A stretch of 64,000 nucleotides of DNA from Ectothiorhodospiraceae bacterium (lineage in GTDB: Bacteria; Pseudomonadota; Gammaproteobacteria; HK1), in assembly GCA_024234875.1 (NCBI GenBank), contig JACKNM010000007.1:62001-126000 (forward strand), in the 5' to 3' direction. Of the stretch, positions 8,401-27,011 are shown piece after piece; within the stretch, counting starts at the first letter, position 1, and each line of letters begins with the position of its first letter. Made by a program: the position numbers and the translations under genes. Below the pieces are notes generated by a model. That model was not told where the DNA came from. It saw nothing but the letters and a program-made list of their open reading frames with translations, and made no database searches.

Positions 8401-11400
8401 TCGCGAGCGCGAGCTCGTCGGACTCTTCGAGTCGGTGCTCGGCCTCCGCTCGGTGGGGGTCGAGGACGATTTCTTCGCCCTCGGAGGGACCTCGCTCGCG
8501 GCGATGCAGCTCGCGGCGCGGGCGCGGGCCGAGTGCGCGCTCGATCTCTCCCTGGTGTCGGTATTCGACTGCCCGACGGTCGCCGGCCTCGCCCGCCTCG
8601 CGTCGGCCGCGCACGCGGTCCCGCCAGGGTCGAAGGGCGCGCCACCCGCCGATGTCCTGCCGGCGGATGCCGACCCGGCGCTGCGCCCGCTCACCTTTGC
8701 GCAGGAACGCGTGTGGTTCGTCCTCGAGCTCGAGCCCACGAACCGCGCCTACGAGTTCCTGTCGGTGCTGCGCTTGCAGGGTCGCCTCGACGTCGACGCG
8801 CTGGAGGCGAGCCTCGCCGCCATCGTGCGCCGCCACGAGATTTACCGCACGACCTTCGAGACCGCGCCATCGGGGCCCATGCAGCGCGTCCATCCGCCGT
8901 GGCGGCCGGCGCTGCCGGTCACCGATCTGCGCGCGCTCGAGCCAACGGCTCGCGAGACCGCGGTGGAGGCCGCGACGCGCTCGATTCGAGCGGACGCCTT
9001 CGCCCTGGACCGCCTGCCCCTGGTCCGCTGGCGGCTGCTCCGGCTCGCCGACGACGACCATCGTCTGCTCCACTTCGAGCACCACCTGCTGCACGACGGG
9101 TGGTCGTTCGTGCTGTTCCTGCGCGAGTTGCTCGACGGCTACGAGGCCGGACCGGCGGCGATGACCCCGGCGCCGCCACAGCCGGGGGCGCTCGCGGCGC
9201 GCCAGCGCGCCTGGCTCCAGAGCGAGGGTGCGCGGGCGCAGCTCGCCTACTGGCGCGAGCGGCTGCGCGGTGCGCCACCGGTGCTCGACCTGCCGAGTGA
9301 CCGACCGCGACCCGCCATCTCCGCCCACCGGGGCCGCGCGCAGCGGGTGGATCTCGGCGGCGAGGCGACGACGCGGCTCCGCGACTTCGCCGCCGCCAAC
9401 GGCGTGACCCCGCACATGGTGCTGCTGGCCGCCTTCGCCACCCTGCTCGGGCGCCACGCCGACGCCGAGGAGGTGGTGATCGGCGCCGGCGTCGCCGGCC
9501 GACACTGGGCCGGGGCGGAGCAGGTGATGGGGATGCTGATCAACAGCGTGGCGCTCCGCGTCGACCTCGCCGGGGCACCCGACACGCGGGCTCTGCTCGG
9601 CCGCATCCGCGACACCACCGTCGCCGCCTACCGCCACCAGGACGTGCCGTTCGAGGCGGTGGTGCGCGCGGTCAATCCTCCGCGCAGTGCGAGCACGCAC
9701 CCGATCTTCCAGGTCATGCTCACCTCGTACGACGGCGACATGCCGGCGTTGTCCCGCCCAGGGCTCGAGGTGACGGTGGAGGAGGGGCTCTCCACCGGGA
9801 CCGCGAAGCTCGACCTCAACCTGGTCGCCATCACCCGCGCCCGCGCGAACGGCCGGCCGAGTCTCGAGCTCATCTTCGAGCACGACGTGGAGCTGTTCGA
9901 CGACGTGCGGGCGCGGCGCATGCTCGAGCACCTGCAGCGCCTGCTGAGCGCGATGATGGCCGAGCCCGAGCGGTCGATCTGGCAGCTGCCGATGGTCACC
10001 GAGACGGAGCGACGGCGGATGTCGGTCGAATGGAACGCGACCGCGCGCCCCTATCCCCGCGACAGCGGCATCTGCGACGTCCTGGCGAGGCGCGTGGCCG
10101 AGGCGCCGCACGCGGTGGCGGTGGTCGCCGGTGACCGCCGGTTGACCTATGCCGAGCTCGACCACGCCGCGGCGCGGCTCGCCGGACGACTGGCCGCAGC
10201 CGGGGTCGAGCCCGGGGACAACGTCGGCGTCGCCCTGGAACGCGGGCCGGAGCTGGTGGTGGCCCTGGTCGCGGTGCTGCGGGCCGGCGCCGCCTACGTG
10301 CCGCTGGACCCGACCTATCCGCCCGCGCGGCTACGGCGAATGGCCGCCGACGCCGACATCCGCTCGGCGGTGGTCACCGCCGCCACCGCCGCGCGCATCG
10401 GGGCGATCGGCGTGGTGTGCCTCTCGCCGGACGATGGCTCCGCAGGGGAATCGTCGGCGGCGCCGTCGGTCGCCCTCGGCCGCGGCGCGGACCCCGCCTA
10501 CGTCATGTTCACCTCCGGCTCGACCGGCAGACCCAAGGGGGTGCGGGTCACCCACCGCGGCGTGCTGCGGCTGGTGCTCGGGGTCGACTACGTGCGCCTC
10601 GACGCCGACTCGGTGGTCGCGCAGCTCGCACCGAGCGCGTTCGATGCCTCGACGTTCGAGATCTGGGGCGCGTTGCTCAACGGTGGGACGCTCGCGATGG
10701 CGCCGCCGGGCGAGCTGTCGCTGTCGGAGATCGCCCGCTTCCTCGCCACCACTGGCGTGAACACGCTGTGGCTGACCGCGGGACTGTTCCACCAGATGAT
10801 CGACCACGAGCCAGATGCCCTCGCCGCGGTGCGCCAGGTCGTCGCGGGCGGGGAGGCGCTGTCACCGAGCCACGTCCGGCGCGCGCTCGCCCGGCTGCCG
10901 GCCGGAGCGCGACTGGTCAACGGTTACGGCCCGACCGAGTGCACCACGTTCGCGTGCTGCCACGTGATGGACCGCGACAGCGCGGTCGGGTCGACCGTCC
11001 CCATCGGGCGGCCGATCGCCAACACGCGCGCCCACGTTCTCGACCGCCACGGCGAGCCCGCCCCCATCGGGGTGGCGGGCGAGCTCTGCCTCGCCGGCGA
11101 CGGGCTCGCGCTCGGCTATCTCGGCGCCCCGGATCTCGACGCCGCGCGCTTCGTGCCCGTCGACCTGCCGGGGGAGCCCGACGGCCGGGTCTACCGCACC
11201 GGTGACCGCGCCCGCTGGAGCGAGGACGGGACGTTGGAGTTCCTCGGGCGCGCCGACCGTCAGCTCAAGATCCGCGGCTTCCGCGTCGAGCCGGCCGAGG
11301 TCGAGGCCGCCCTGCGGGAACATCCGAGAGTGGCCGACGCACTGGTCACCACCTGGGAGGTCGGGCTCGACGACCACCGCCTCGTCGCCTATCTCGTCGA

Positions 11401-11862
11401 CGCCGGCGAGGCAATGGGCGGCGACGACGTGGTCGGCCTCGTCGCCACGCTATTGCCCGCCCACCTGATTCCGACCGAGTGGGTCTGGCTGCCGTCCTGG
11501 CCTCTCACCCCGGAGGGCAAGATCGACCGCGCCGCGCTGCCGGGACGGGACGTGCAGGGGCGCCTCGGCGACGCAGCTCCAGCGGCCAGCACCGCCACCG
11601 AGGCATCGCTGGCCGCGATGTGGTGCGAGTTGCTGGCGCGGCCGCTGGTCGGTATCGACGAGGACTTCTTCGCCCTCGGCGGGCATTCGCTGCTCGCCAC
11701 GCGGCTGATGAACCGGATCCGGGCCGAGCACGGCGTCGAGTTGCCGTTGCGGGATCTCTTCGATGCCCCGACGGTACGCACGCTCGGCGCCCGGGTCGAC
11801 GCCGCACGCGCGGCCGCCGCTGCCACCGCCGCGGCCCGCGCCCATCGTGAGGTCGGCACCCT

Positions 11863-11866
<4 letters not shown>
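5471..11866 (+). CDS. Non-ribosomal peptide synthetase, C-A(Thr)-T-C-A(Val)-T
   Basis: The 2131-residue protein has two full modules. C1 (about 10-430) has PHLLLDG with the catalytic His135 kept and the preceding His replaced by Pro; as the first domain it probably acylates the starter amino acid. A1 (about 440-960) has YTSGSTG and, read by eye, the specificity code DFWNIGMVHK, the classic threonine code. T1 has GGTSL with Ser1008. C2 (about 1070-1510) has HHLLHDG (His1204-His1205). A2 (about 1534-2025) reads DAFWVGGTFK, one residue from a classic valine code (DAFWIGGTFK). T2 has GGHSL with Ser2073. There is no epimerase or thioesterase, so the chain passes to the next protein, whose gene overlaps by 4 nt (GTGA). 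GTG 5471 was chosen for its ribosome-binding site. Confidence 0.92.
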
Positions 11867-20135
<8,269 letters not shown>

Positions 20136-20139
<4 letters not shown>

Positions 20140-21998
20140 GCACGCGATTCCGGGTCGCGCTGATCAATCCGCCGTTCGCGGCGGTGCACATTCCCTCGAT
20201 CGCGCTCACCCAGCTCCGCGCGGTGCTGGCGGAGCGATTCGGCGCCGAGGTCGAATGCGATCTCCACTACCTCAACCACGCGGTGGCGCGGCGCATCGGC
20301 GTCGAGCGCTACCGCGCGGTCAGTGACTCGGTCGCCGCCACCATGGCCGGCCTCGGCGAGTGGCTGTATCGAGACAGCGCGTTCCCCGGCCTCGACGACA
20401 ACGCCGACGTCTATCTCGCGCGCCATGCCCACATGCTCGGCCTCGATCGCGATGCCGCCGCCCGGTGGGCGGCGCTGCGGCCGGAGCTCGACGCCCAGCT
20501 CGACGCCCTGGTCGACGAGTGCGACCTGGCCGGTTACGACGTCGTCGGGCTGTCGACGATGTTCGCGCAGACCACCGCGAGCCTCGGCGTGGCGCGCAAG
20601 ATCAAGGCCCGGCGGGCGGAGGTGGCGGTGGTGCTCGGCGGCGCCAACTGCGAGGGGACGATGGGCGCCGCCATCGCCCGCAATGCGACCGCGATCGACT
20701 ACGTGGTGTCGGGTCCCGGGCTCGAGACCTTTCCGCGCCTGGTCGAGTGCCTGCGCGACGGCGAGCGCGAGCGCGCCGCGGCCCTGGCCGGGGTCGTCAC
20801 CCGCCACCATCGACCCACCATCGCGGGGCGTCCGGTCATCGGCGCCGAGCGACCGATCGACCAGCCTCCCACGCTGGACTACCGGAGCTTTCTCGATTCA
20901 CTCGCCGACCACTGCCCGGACGTCGAGCCCTCGCTGCTGTTCGAGACCTCGCGCGGATGCTGGTGGGGCGAGCGTGCCCACTGCACCTTCTGCGGGCTGA
21001 ACGGCGAGACGATGGCCTACCGGGCGATGTCGCCGGCGGTCGCGCTCGACCATCTCGGTCGGCTGTTCGCCGACGCGCCGACGGTCACCTCGTTCAAGTC
21101 GGTCGACAACATCCTGCCGCGGGAGTACCTGCGCAGCGTGCTCCCGTCACTGCGCCCGCCGCGCGGGGCGCGCCTGTTCTACGAGGTCAAGGCGGATCTG
21201 AAGCCGCACGAGATGGCGGTGCTCGCGGGCGCCGGGGTGACCGAGATCCAACCGGGGATCGAGGCGCTGGCGACGTCGACGCTGCGCCTGATGCGCAAGG
21301 GCACCTCGGCGTTCCAGAACCTGAGCTTCCTCAAGCTCTGCCTCGCCCACGGGGTCGAGCCGGTGTGGAACCTGCTGGTCGGATTTCCCGGTGAGGACGA
21401 GGCGGTCTACGCGCGCTACGTGGACATGCTCCCCGCGCTCCACCACCTACCGCCGCCGAGCGGCGCCTACCCGGTGCGTTTCGACCGTTTCAGCCCCTAC
21501 CACGCGCGGCCGGAGGACTTCGGGCTGGTGCTCGAGCCGTACCCCTTCTACGCCATGGTGTTCCCGTTCGGTGCGGGCGACCTCGCGGATCTCGCCTACT
21601 TCTTCGCCGATCGCGGTGACGCCGGGGACTACGCGGTGGCCGCCGGGCGATGGCTCGGGCGACTCGAGGCGCGGGTGGCGGCGTGGAACGCGCGCTGGCG
21701 CGCGCCCGGTCCACCGCCGAGGCTGGTGCTGGGGGAGACCGACGGGGGTGCCTTGGTGCACGATACACGCGGCGCGACCGCGGTCGAGCACCGGCTCGAC
21801 GCGCTGTCCGCGCGCGTGCTCTCGACCCTCGACCGACCGGCCACTGTCGCTCGCCTCGTCGAGCGATTCCCCGACGCCGACGAGCGATCGCTCGCGCGTT
21901 GCCTCGACGCGTTGGCGGGGCGCGGGCTGGTCTTCGAGGAGGACGGGCGCTACCTCGGCCTGGTGACCCACGACGCGCGCGAGGTGGGCAGGATTTGA
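20136..21998 (+). CDS. B12-binding radical SAM enzyme, RiPP-maturation C-methyltransferase type
   Basis: The 620-residue protein has an N-terminal cobalamin-binding-like region (about 1-170, VALINPPFAAVHIPS, VVLGGANCEG) and then the radical SAM core with SRGCWWGERAHCTFCGLNG. That gives Cys275-x7-Cys283-x2-Cys286 as the 4Fe-4S ligands. The CWWG...HCTFCGLNG signature belongs to the family annotated as RiPP maturation radical SAM protein 1, which is associated with methylating unactivated carbons. Here it overlaps the NRPS-PKS gene by 4 nt (ATGA), with no precursor peptide visible, so it probably C-methylates the peptide-polyketide or one of its amino acids. The C-terminal 100 residues resemble a winged-helix-like tail. 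The assignment to the family is firm; the substrate is inference. Confidence 0.88.
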
Positions 21999-22002
21999 CG
22001 AC

Positions 22003-23043
22003 ATGACGCAGCTGCGACGACCGCCGGCGCGGGCCGGTGGGTTCTGCTTCGACCCACTCCCGGGCTCGCCCTTCGGCACGCTCGCGCGAGCCGAGAGCGG
22101 GGCCGGGCTGGCGGCGGTGATGGCGGCGGCCGAGCGCTCGCCCGACGTCTTGCCGGCGGCGATGGACGCTGCCGACGGCCTGCTGGTGTTGCGGGGCTTG
22201 CTCGAGATCGCGAGCGCGCCGCGGCGGCTGGTCGAGCTGAGTCGCCTGTTCGGGCCGGAGGTCGAGGACTATCGCCTGGCGCTGGTGCCAGCGAGCATGG
22301 TGCACCCGGAGGTGCCCGAGATCCTGATCGTCTCCAACGTCGCCCCGGTCAGTCGCCAGCCACCGGCGCGTCCGGTGCCGCCGCTCACCGCCGACGGCCG
22401 ACTGCCGACCCAGTTCCCGCACCGTCGTGGCTGGCATTCCGATCAGAGCTATCGTCGCCCGCCACCCGACGTGTCGCTGTTCTACGCCATGCAGCCGACC
22501 CCGCAGGGGCAGGGGCAGACGCTGTACGCGAACGGGATCGCGGCCTACGAGGCCCTGCCGCCCGAGCTCGCGCGGCAGGTCGAGGGGCTCGTCGGGCTCC
22601 ACACCCGCTCGGGGACCGGTCGCACGGAGCAGGCGGTGCGCGCTGGCGAGACACCGCGGCCCCTCGCGCCCCACGAGCGCCCGCAGCGCCAGCCGGTGGT
22701 TCGCGTCCACCCGGTGACCGGCCGACGCGCGCTGTTCCTCTGCGAGGCGGGGCAGATGGACTGGGTCGACGGCCCGTTCGTGGGCATGGAGCCGGGGCCC
22801 GACGGGGCCGGTGCCGAGCTGCTCTACGCGCTCATGCGTCACGCCACGGATCCCCGCTTCACCTACACCCACGAGTGGGAGCGCGGTGACCTCGTCATCT
22901 ACGACAACCGCACCGTGCTGCACACCGCGACCTGGTTCGACGCCACCGCCCACGAGCGCGTCATGTGGCGCACCACGGTGATGGGGAATCCGGGGCCAGA
23001 GTACGCGGGGGAGGCGCGGAGCTGGCTTGTCCGCTCGAGCTGA
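22003..23043 (+). CDS. TauD/TfdA-family Fe(II)/2-oxoglutarate dioxygenase
   Basis: The 346-residue protein keeps the facial triad: His145 and Asp147 in WHSDQSY, and the distal His307 in NRTVLHTATW, with Arg323 (MWRTT) placed to bind 2-oxoglutarate. It begins 4 nt after the radical SAM gene stops, so it is the last gene of the biosynthetic operon. TauD-like enzymes in NRPS clusters usually hydroxylate, desaturate or oxidatively rearrange amino-acid or ketide carbons. A role in beta-hydroxylation, or in modifying the terminal beta-hydroxy acid, is possible. No release enzyme follows. The family call is secure; the reaction is inferred from context. Confidence 0.9.
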   Translation: MTQLRRPPARAGGFCFDPLPGSPFGTLARAESGAGLAAVMAAAERSPDVLPAAMDAADGLLVLRGLLEIASAPRRLVELSRLFGPEVEDYRLALVPASMVHPEVPEILIVSNVAPVSRQPPARPVPPLTADGRLPTQFPHRRGWHSDQSYRRPPPDVSLFYAMQPTPQGQGQTLYANGIAAYEALPPELARQVEGLVGLHTRSGTGRTEQAVRAGETPRPLAPHERPQRQPVVRVHPVTGRRALFLCEAGQMDWVDGPFVGMEPGPDGAGAELLYALMRHATDPRFTYTHEWERGDLVIYDNRTVLHTATWFDATAHERVMWRTTVMGNPGPEYAGEARSWLVRSS

Positions 23044-23065
23044 GCGAGCGGTGGGTGGTCGGTCG

Positions 23066-23647
23066 TCAGGAGCGCTCGGCGAGGCGCTGGGAGCGCCCGA
23101 GCACGTGCCACAGGCTACGCACGTCCTCGCGAGGGGCGCGCAGCACCAGGGTGATCGCCACCTCCTCGGTCGCGGCGAGGAGGGCGACGACGACCGCCAG
23201 CCGGAACGGCCAGGCGAGGTCGAGCCCGAACAGTGCGAGCACGCCGAGGCCCATCGTCAGCGCGCCGAGCTTGGCGGCCCAGGTGTGGTATCCGGAGGCG
23301 ACGCCGAACTTCGCCGCCGCGATCGCGGCCGGAACCACGATGCTGGCCACCGCGCCGGCGAACCAGGGCGCCTCGCGCAGCAGGATCTGTGGCCAGGCGA
23401 GCCAGGCCACCAGCGGGATGCTGAGATAGAAGGCGAAGTCGGCGATGCTGTCGAGGCGGGCGCCGAACGCCGACGAGGCGCCGAGCCAGCGGGCGAGGAG
23501 GCCGTCGGCGAAGTCGGTGGCGAAGGCGAGCGCCATCAACCCCACCAGGGCCACGCCCGGCAGGTCGAGGGCCGCGCCGGCGACCAGCACCGGAACCAGC
23601 ACCAGCCGCGCGACGGTGATGGCATTGGGCAGCGATTGGAGCCGCAT
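23066..23647 (-). CDS. CDP-alcohol phosphatidyltransferase family membrane enzyme
   Basis: The 193-residue integral membrane protein has the complete signature DGx2ARx8Gx3Dx3D, seen as DGLLAR...FGARLDSIAD (about residues 47-70), and roughly six hydrophobic segments. The family transfers a phosphoalcohol or phosphatidyl group between CDP-linked lipid and an alcohol. It differs from the second member in this window (pgsA at 39555) and lacks diagnostic context, so it could make phosphatidylglycerol phosphate, phosphatidylcholine, inositol or another lipid head group. It converges with the end of the NRPS-PKS operon and is probably not part of it. In the gap of 188 nt to the next gene I see no further gene. 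Confidence 0.85.
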   Translation of the reverse strand: MRLQSLPNAITVARLVLVPVLVAGAALDLPGVALVGLMALAFATDFADGLLARWLGASSAFGARLDSIADFAFYLSIPLVAWLAWPQILLREAPWFAGAVASIVVPAAIAAAKFGVASGYHTWAAKLGALTMGLGVLALFGLDLAWPFRLAVVVALLAATEEVAITLVLRAPREDVRSLWHVLGRSQRLAERS

Positions 23648-23835
23648 CGCACTCGTCCGCGCTCAGCCCGCGCGCCGAGCGGGCGGTCTCCACGACCGTC
23701 GCGGACCGCGACGCGCTGGCGGCGGCGAGCGCACCAATTTGGCTCGCCGCTCGGGGCGTGCATTGACGTCGATCAATCGGTGTCGAATCAAGTCCCGTGC
23801 GCCCTGGTCGCCGCGGTGGGAGGAGACTGAAGCCG

Positions 23836-25152
23836 ATGGCCGTCGACCTCGGGGGCTTCCGCCGCATCGCCGCCACGCTCGCGCAGCCGAACTACGGAAT
23901 CTACACCCTCGGTAACGCGGTCTCGCTGATCGGGACCTGGGTGCAGCGGATCGCGGTCGGGTGGCTGGCGTGGGATCTCACCGGCTCGGGTGCCTGGCTC
24001 GGTCTGGTGGCGGCCGCGGATCTGGTTCCGGCGGTGCTCGTCGGCCCGGTCGCCGGTGCCTTCGCCGACCGCGTGCCACGGCTCGCGATCATCCGCGTGA
24101 GCCAGATGGTGATGATGGTGCAGGCCGTCGCGCTGGCCGTCCTCACCGCCATCGGCGTGCTCGGCATCCACGGCCTGCTCGGCCTGGTGCTCCTCGGCGG
24201 GGTGGTGATGGGCATCAACCAGCCGGCGCGACTGGCCCTGATCCCGAGTCTGGTGCCGCGCGACGACCTCGCCACCGCGGTGGCGATCAACTCGATCATG
24301 TTCAATCTCGCCCGCTTCCTCGGCCCGGCGATCGCCGGCGTACTGATCGTGCACGGCGGGGTGGCGGCGGCGTTCGCGGTGAATGCCGGCTCCTTCGTCG
24401 CCTTCCTGGTCGCGCTGTCGCGCCTGCGGATCGCGACCGAGGAGGACACCGGGCCGGCACGGCGCGGCTCGATCGGGATGGACGTGGTGGACGGTGTCCG
24501 CTATGCGGCGCGCCATCCCGGCATCGGCCCCCTGCTGCTGGTCGCGTTGGCGCTCTCGCTCGGTGCGCGGCCCTACGTCGAGCTGTTGCCCGGCTTCGCC
24601 GCCGCGGTGTTCGGCCGCGGTGCCGGGGGGCTCGCGACGCTCGCTTCGGCCATCGGCATCGGCGCCATTCTCGGCGGGCTGTGGCTCGCGCAGCGACCCG
24701 GTACCGCCTCCGCCGGCAGCGCCCGGAGCGGCCCGGGGGTCGGGTTGGCGACGATCGCCCTCGGCAGCGCCGCGCTCGGCGCCGCCGCGGTGACGCTGTT
24801 CGCGCTGACCGAGCGCTTCGCGCTGGCGGTGGCGATCGCGGCGGCGTCCGGTGCGTTCATGGTCGGCACCGGGATCAGCGTGCAGATCCTGCTCCAGATG
24901 GCGGTGGCCGGGCGCATGCGTGGGCGGGTGATGAGCCTCTACGGGATCATCTTCCGCGCCGGCCCGGCCGCCGGCGCGCTGGCGATGGGCATCGCGTCGG
25001 AGTGGGTCGGGCTCGGACCCGCGCTCGCGGTCGGTGCCGCGATCGCGCTCGGCGTCGCGAGTCTCGCCTGGCTACGGCGTGAGGCGGTGGCGACCGGGCT
25101 CGCGGCCGACGCGCCGGACGCGCCGCCGGCGGCGCGGACCGCGGGCGATTGA
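23836..25152 (+). CDS. MFS exporter (EntS/MFS_3-like)
   Basis: The 438-residue product has about twelve hydrophobic segments, an N-terminal half beginning NYGIYTLGNAVSLIGTWVQR and a GAFADRVPR loop between helices 2 and 3, both typical of the EntS-like branch of the major facilitator superfamily. A second sub-repeat includes RMRGRVMSLYG. Members export siderophores, drugs or peptides by proton antiport. It lies about 800 nt beyond the NRPS-PKS operon in the same direction, separated by one opposing gene, so it may export the product, but it is not translationally linked. ATG 23836 follows GGGAGGA. The substrate is unknown. Confidence 0.85.
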   Translation: MAVDLGGFRRIAATLAQPNYGIYTLGNAVSLIGTWVQRIAVGWLAWDLTGSGAWLGLVAAADLVPAVLVGPVAGAFADRVPRLAIIRVSQMVMMVQAVALAVLTAIGVLGIHGLLGLVLLGGVVMGINQPARLALIPSLVPRDDLATAVAINSIMFNLARFLGPAIAGVLIVHGGVAAAFAVNAGSFVAFLVALSRLRIATEEDTGPARRGSIGMDVVDGVRYAARHPGIGPLLLVALALSLGARPYVELLPGFAAAVFGRGAGGLATLASAIGIGAILGGLWLAQRPGTASAGSARSGPGVGLATIALGSAALGAAAVTLFALTERFALAVAIAAASGAFMVGTGISVQILLQMAVAGRMRGRVMSLYGIIFRAGPAAGALAMGIASEWVGLGPALAVGAAIALGVASLAWLRREAVATGLAADAPDAPPAARTAGD

Positions 25153-25228
25153 ACCGGCGGCGCGCGCGGCGCATCCTCTCGCCCGAGGCCCGACCACCGG
25201 CCCCGCACCACCACCGAGGAGACCATCG

Positions 25229-26950
25229 ATGCACGATCTCGTCATTCGCGCCGGCACCATCGTCGACGGTACCGGCTCCCCCGCCTACACCGGCGACGTC
25301 GCCATCGACGGTGACCGCATCACCTCGGTGGGCGGCAAGGCCGGACCCGGGCGGCGCGAGATCGCGGCATCCGGCCTCCTGGTCACCCCGGGCTGGGTCG
25401 ACATCCACACCCATTACGACGGCCAGGCGACGTGGGATCCGGTGCTGGCACCGTCGTCGATCCAGGGCTCGACCACGATCCTGATGGGGAACTGTGGGGT
25501 CGGCTTCGCCCCCGCCCGACCCCAGCACCGAGCCGAGCTGATCGAGCTGATGGAAGGGGTCGAGGACATCCCCGGCATCACACTGACGGAGGGACTTGCC
25601 TGGGACTGGGAGACCTTCCCCGAGTATCTCGACGCCCTCGACCGTCTGCCGCGCGCCATCGACGTCGGCGCGCAGATGCCGCATCACGCGCTGCGGGTCT
25701 ACGTGATGGGGGAGCGGGCCATTCGGCGCGAGGCGGCGAGCGCCATGGACATCGCGGACATGCAGCGCCTCACCCGTGAGGCCATCGCCGCCGGCGCCTT
25801 CGGCTTCACCACCTCGCGCACCGACCAGCACAAGACCCGCAAGGGCGAGCTGGTTCCGGGTCGTTACTCCGAGGTGGAGGAGCTGGTCGGCATCGGCGAG
25901 GCGCTCGGTGATGCCGGGGCCGGGGTCTTCGGTCTCATCTCGGACTTCGAGGACGAGGCGGCGGAGCTCGCCTGGATGACGCGTCTGTCGCGGGACACCG
26001 GGCGGCCGCTGTGGTTCCTCCTCACCGACCGCGCCTACGATCCCGAGCGCTGGCGCCGGCTGCTCGACGGCGTGCACCGCGCGCGCTCCCAGGGCGCGCC
26101 GCTCACCGCGCAGGTGGCGGGGCGGCCGGTCGGTCTGATCCTGGGGCTCGAGACCTCCCTCACCCCGTTCTCGATTCGCGCCGCGTTCCACGCCATGGAG
26201 GACATGCCGCTTCCCGAGCGCCTCGCCCGCCTGCGCGATCCGGCGGTGCGCCAGGCGATCCTGGACGAGCCGGTGTCCGAGCATCTGCTGTCGATCCTGC
26301 CGCCGCTGTCGCGCCAGATCGCGACCCGGTGGGACCGGCTCTACCTGCTCGGCGACCCACCGAACTACGAGCCGGAGGCGGAGCGCAGCATCGCCGCCAT
26401 CGCAGCTCGCGAGGGCCGGGACCCTGCCGCGGTCGCCTACGACTACCTGGTCGGCGGCGACGGCACGCGGACCCTGTTCTTCCCGGTCACCAACTATGTG
26501 ACCGGGGACCTCGCACCGGTGCAGTCGATGCTCGAGGATTCGTGCACCATCCTCGGCCTCAGCGACGGGGGCGCCCACTGCGGGGTCATCTGCGACGCGA
26601 CCGCGCCGAGCTTCATGCTCACCCACTGGGCCCGCGACCGCGTGCGTGGCCCGCGCCTGCCGCTGGAGTGGGTGGTGAAGCGCCAGACCAGCGAGACTGC
26701 CGGCTTCTTCGGCTTCGACGACCGCGGCCGGCTCGCGCCCGGACTCAAGGCCGACGTCAACATCATCGACTTCGACCGCCTCCGCCTGCACCCGCCGCGC
26801 ATCGTCCACGACCTTCCGGCAGGCGGTAAGCGCCTGATGCAGAACGTCGACGGCTACGTCGCGACGCTGGTCGCGGGGCAGCCGGTGTTCGAGCACGGCG
26901 AGGACACCGGGGCGCGCCCGGGCCGCCTGGTGCGAGCCGGGCGGCGGTAG
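25229..26950 (+). CDS. N-acyl-D-amino-acid deacylase-like amidohydrolase
   Basis: The 573-residue protein is a metal-dependent amidohydrolase of the D-aminoacylase (amidohydrolase 3) group. It starts with the small beta-sandwich segment DLVIRAGTIVDGTG, then has the metal-binding HTHYDGQATWDP near residue 62, GNCGVGFAP, and a C-terminal GLSDGGAHCGVICD with the conserved Asp, ending in ADVNIIDFDRL. Such enzymes remove acyl or carbamoyl groups from D-amino acids or act on cyclic amides. The gene is preceded by CGAGGAG and ends at a REP-like hairpin facing the convergent telA gene. Proximity to the lipopeptide-type cluster might hint at product processing or self-resistance, but that is speculation. 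Confidence 0.82.
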   Translation: MHDLVIRAGTIVDGTGSPAYTGDVAIDGDRITSVGGKAGPGRREIAASGLLVTPGWVDIHTHYDGQATWDPVLAPSSIQGSTTILMGNCGVGFAPARPQHRAELIELMEGVEDIPGITLTEGLAWDWETFPEYLDALDRLPRAIDVGAQMPHHALRVYVMGERAIRREAASAMDIADMQRLTREAIAAGAFGFTTSRTDQHKTRKGELVPGRYSEVEELVGIGEALGDAGAGVFGLISDFEDEAAELAWMTRLSRDTGRPLWFLLTDRAYDPERWRRLLDGVHRARSQGAPLTAQVAGRPVGLILGLETSLTPFSIRAAFHAMEDMPLPERLARLRDPAVRQAILDEPVSEHLLSILPPLSRQIATRWDRLYLLGDPPNYEPEAERSIAAIAAREGRDPAAVAYDYLVGGDGTRTLFFPVTNYVTGDLAPVQSMLEDSCTILGLSDGGAHCGVICDATAPSFMLTHWARDRVRGPRLPLEWVVKRQTSETAGFFGFDDRGRLAPGLKADVNIIDFDRLRLHPPRIVHDLPAGGKRLMQNVDGYVATLVAGQPVFEHGEDTGARPGRLVRAGRR

Positions 26951-26964
26951 CCGGCCGCGGAGGA

Positions 26965-27001
26965 GGGGGACAGGCGCCGCCTGCGGCGGAGCCAGTCCCC
27001 C
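26965..27001. repeat. REP-like GGGGGAC...GTCCCCC palindrome between convergent genes
   Basis: GGGGGAC at 26965-26971 pairs with GTCCCCC at 26995-27001. The inner bases GGC-GCCGCC and GGCGG-GCC continue the stem around a TGC loop with two small bulges. There is no T-tract. Elements beginning GGGGACAGGC and ending GCCAGTCCCC recur in many proteobacterial genomes and resemble REP palindromes mobilised by RAYT transposases. It may also terminate both flanking transcripts. Confidence 0.55.
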
Positions 27002-27011
27002 GCCGGGGCGG

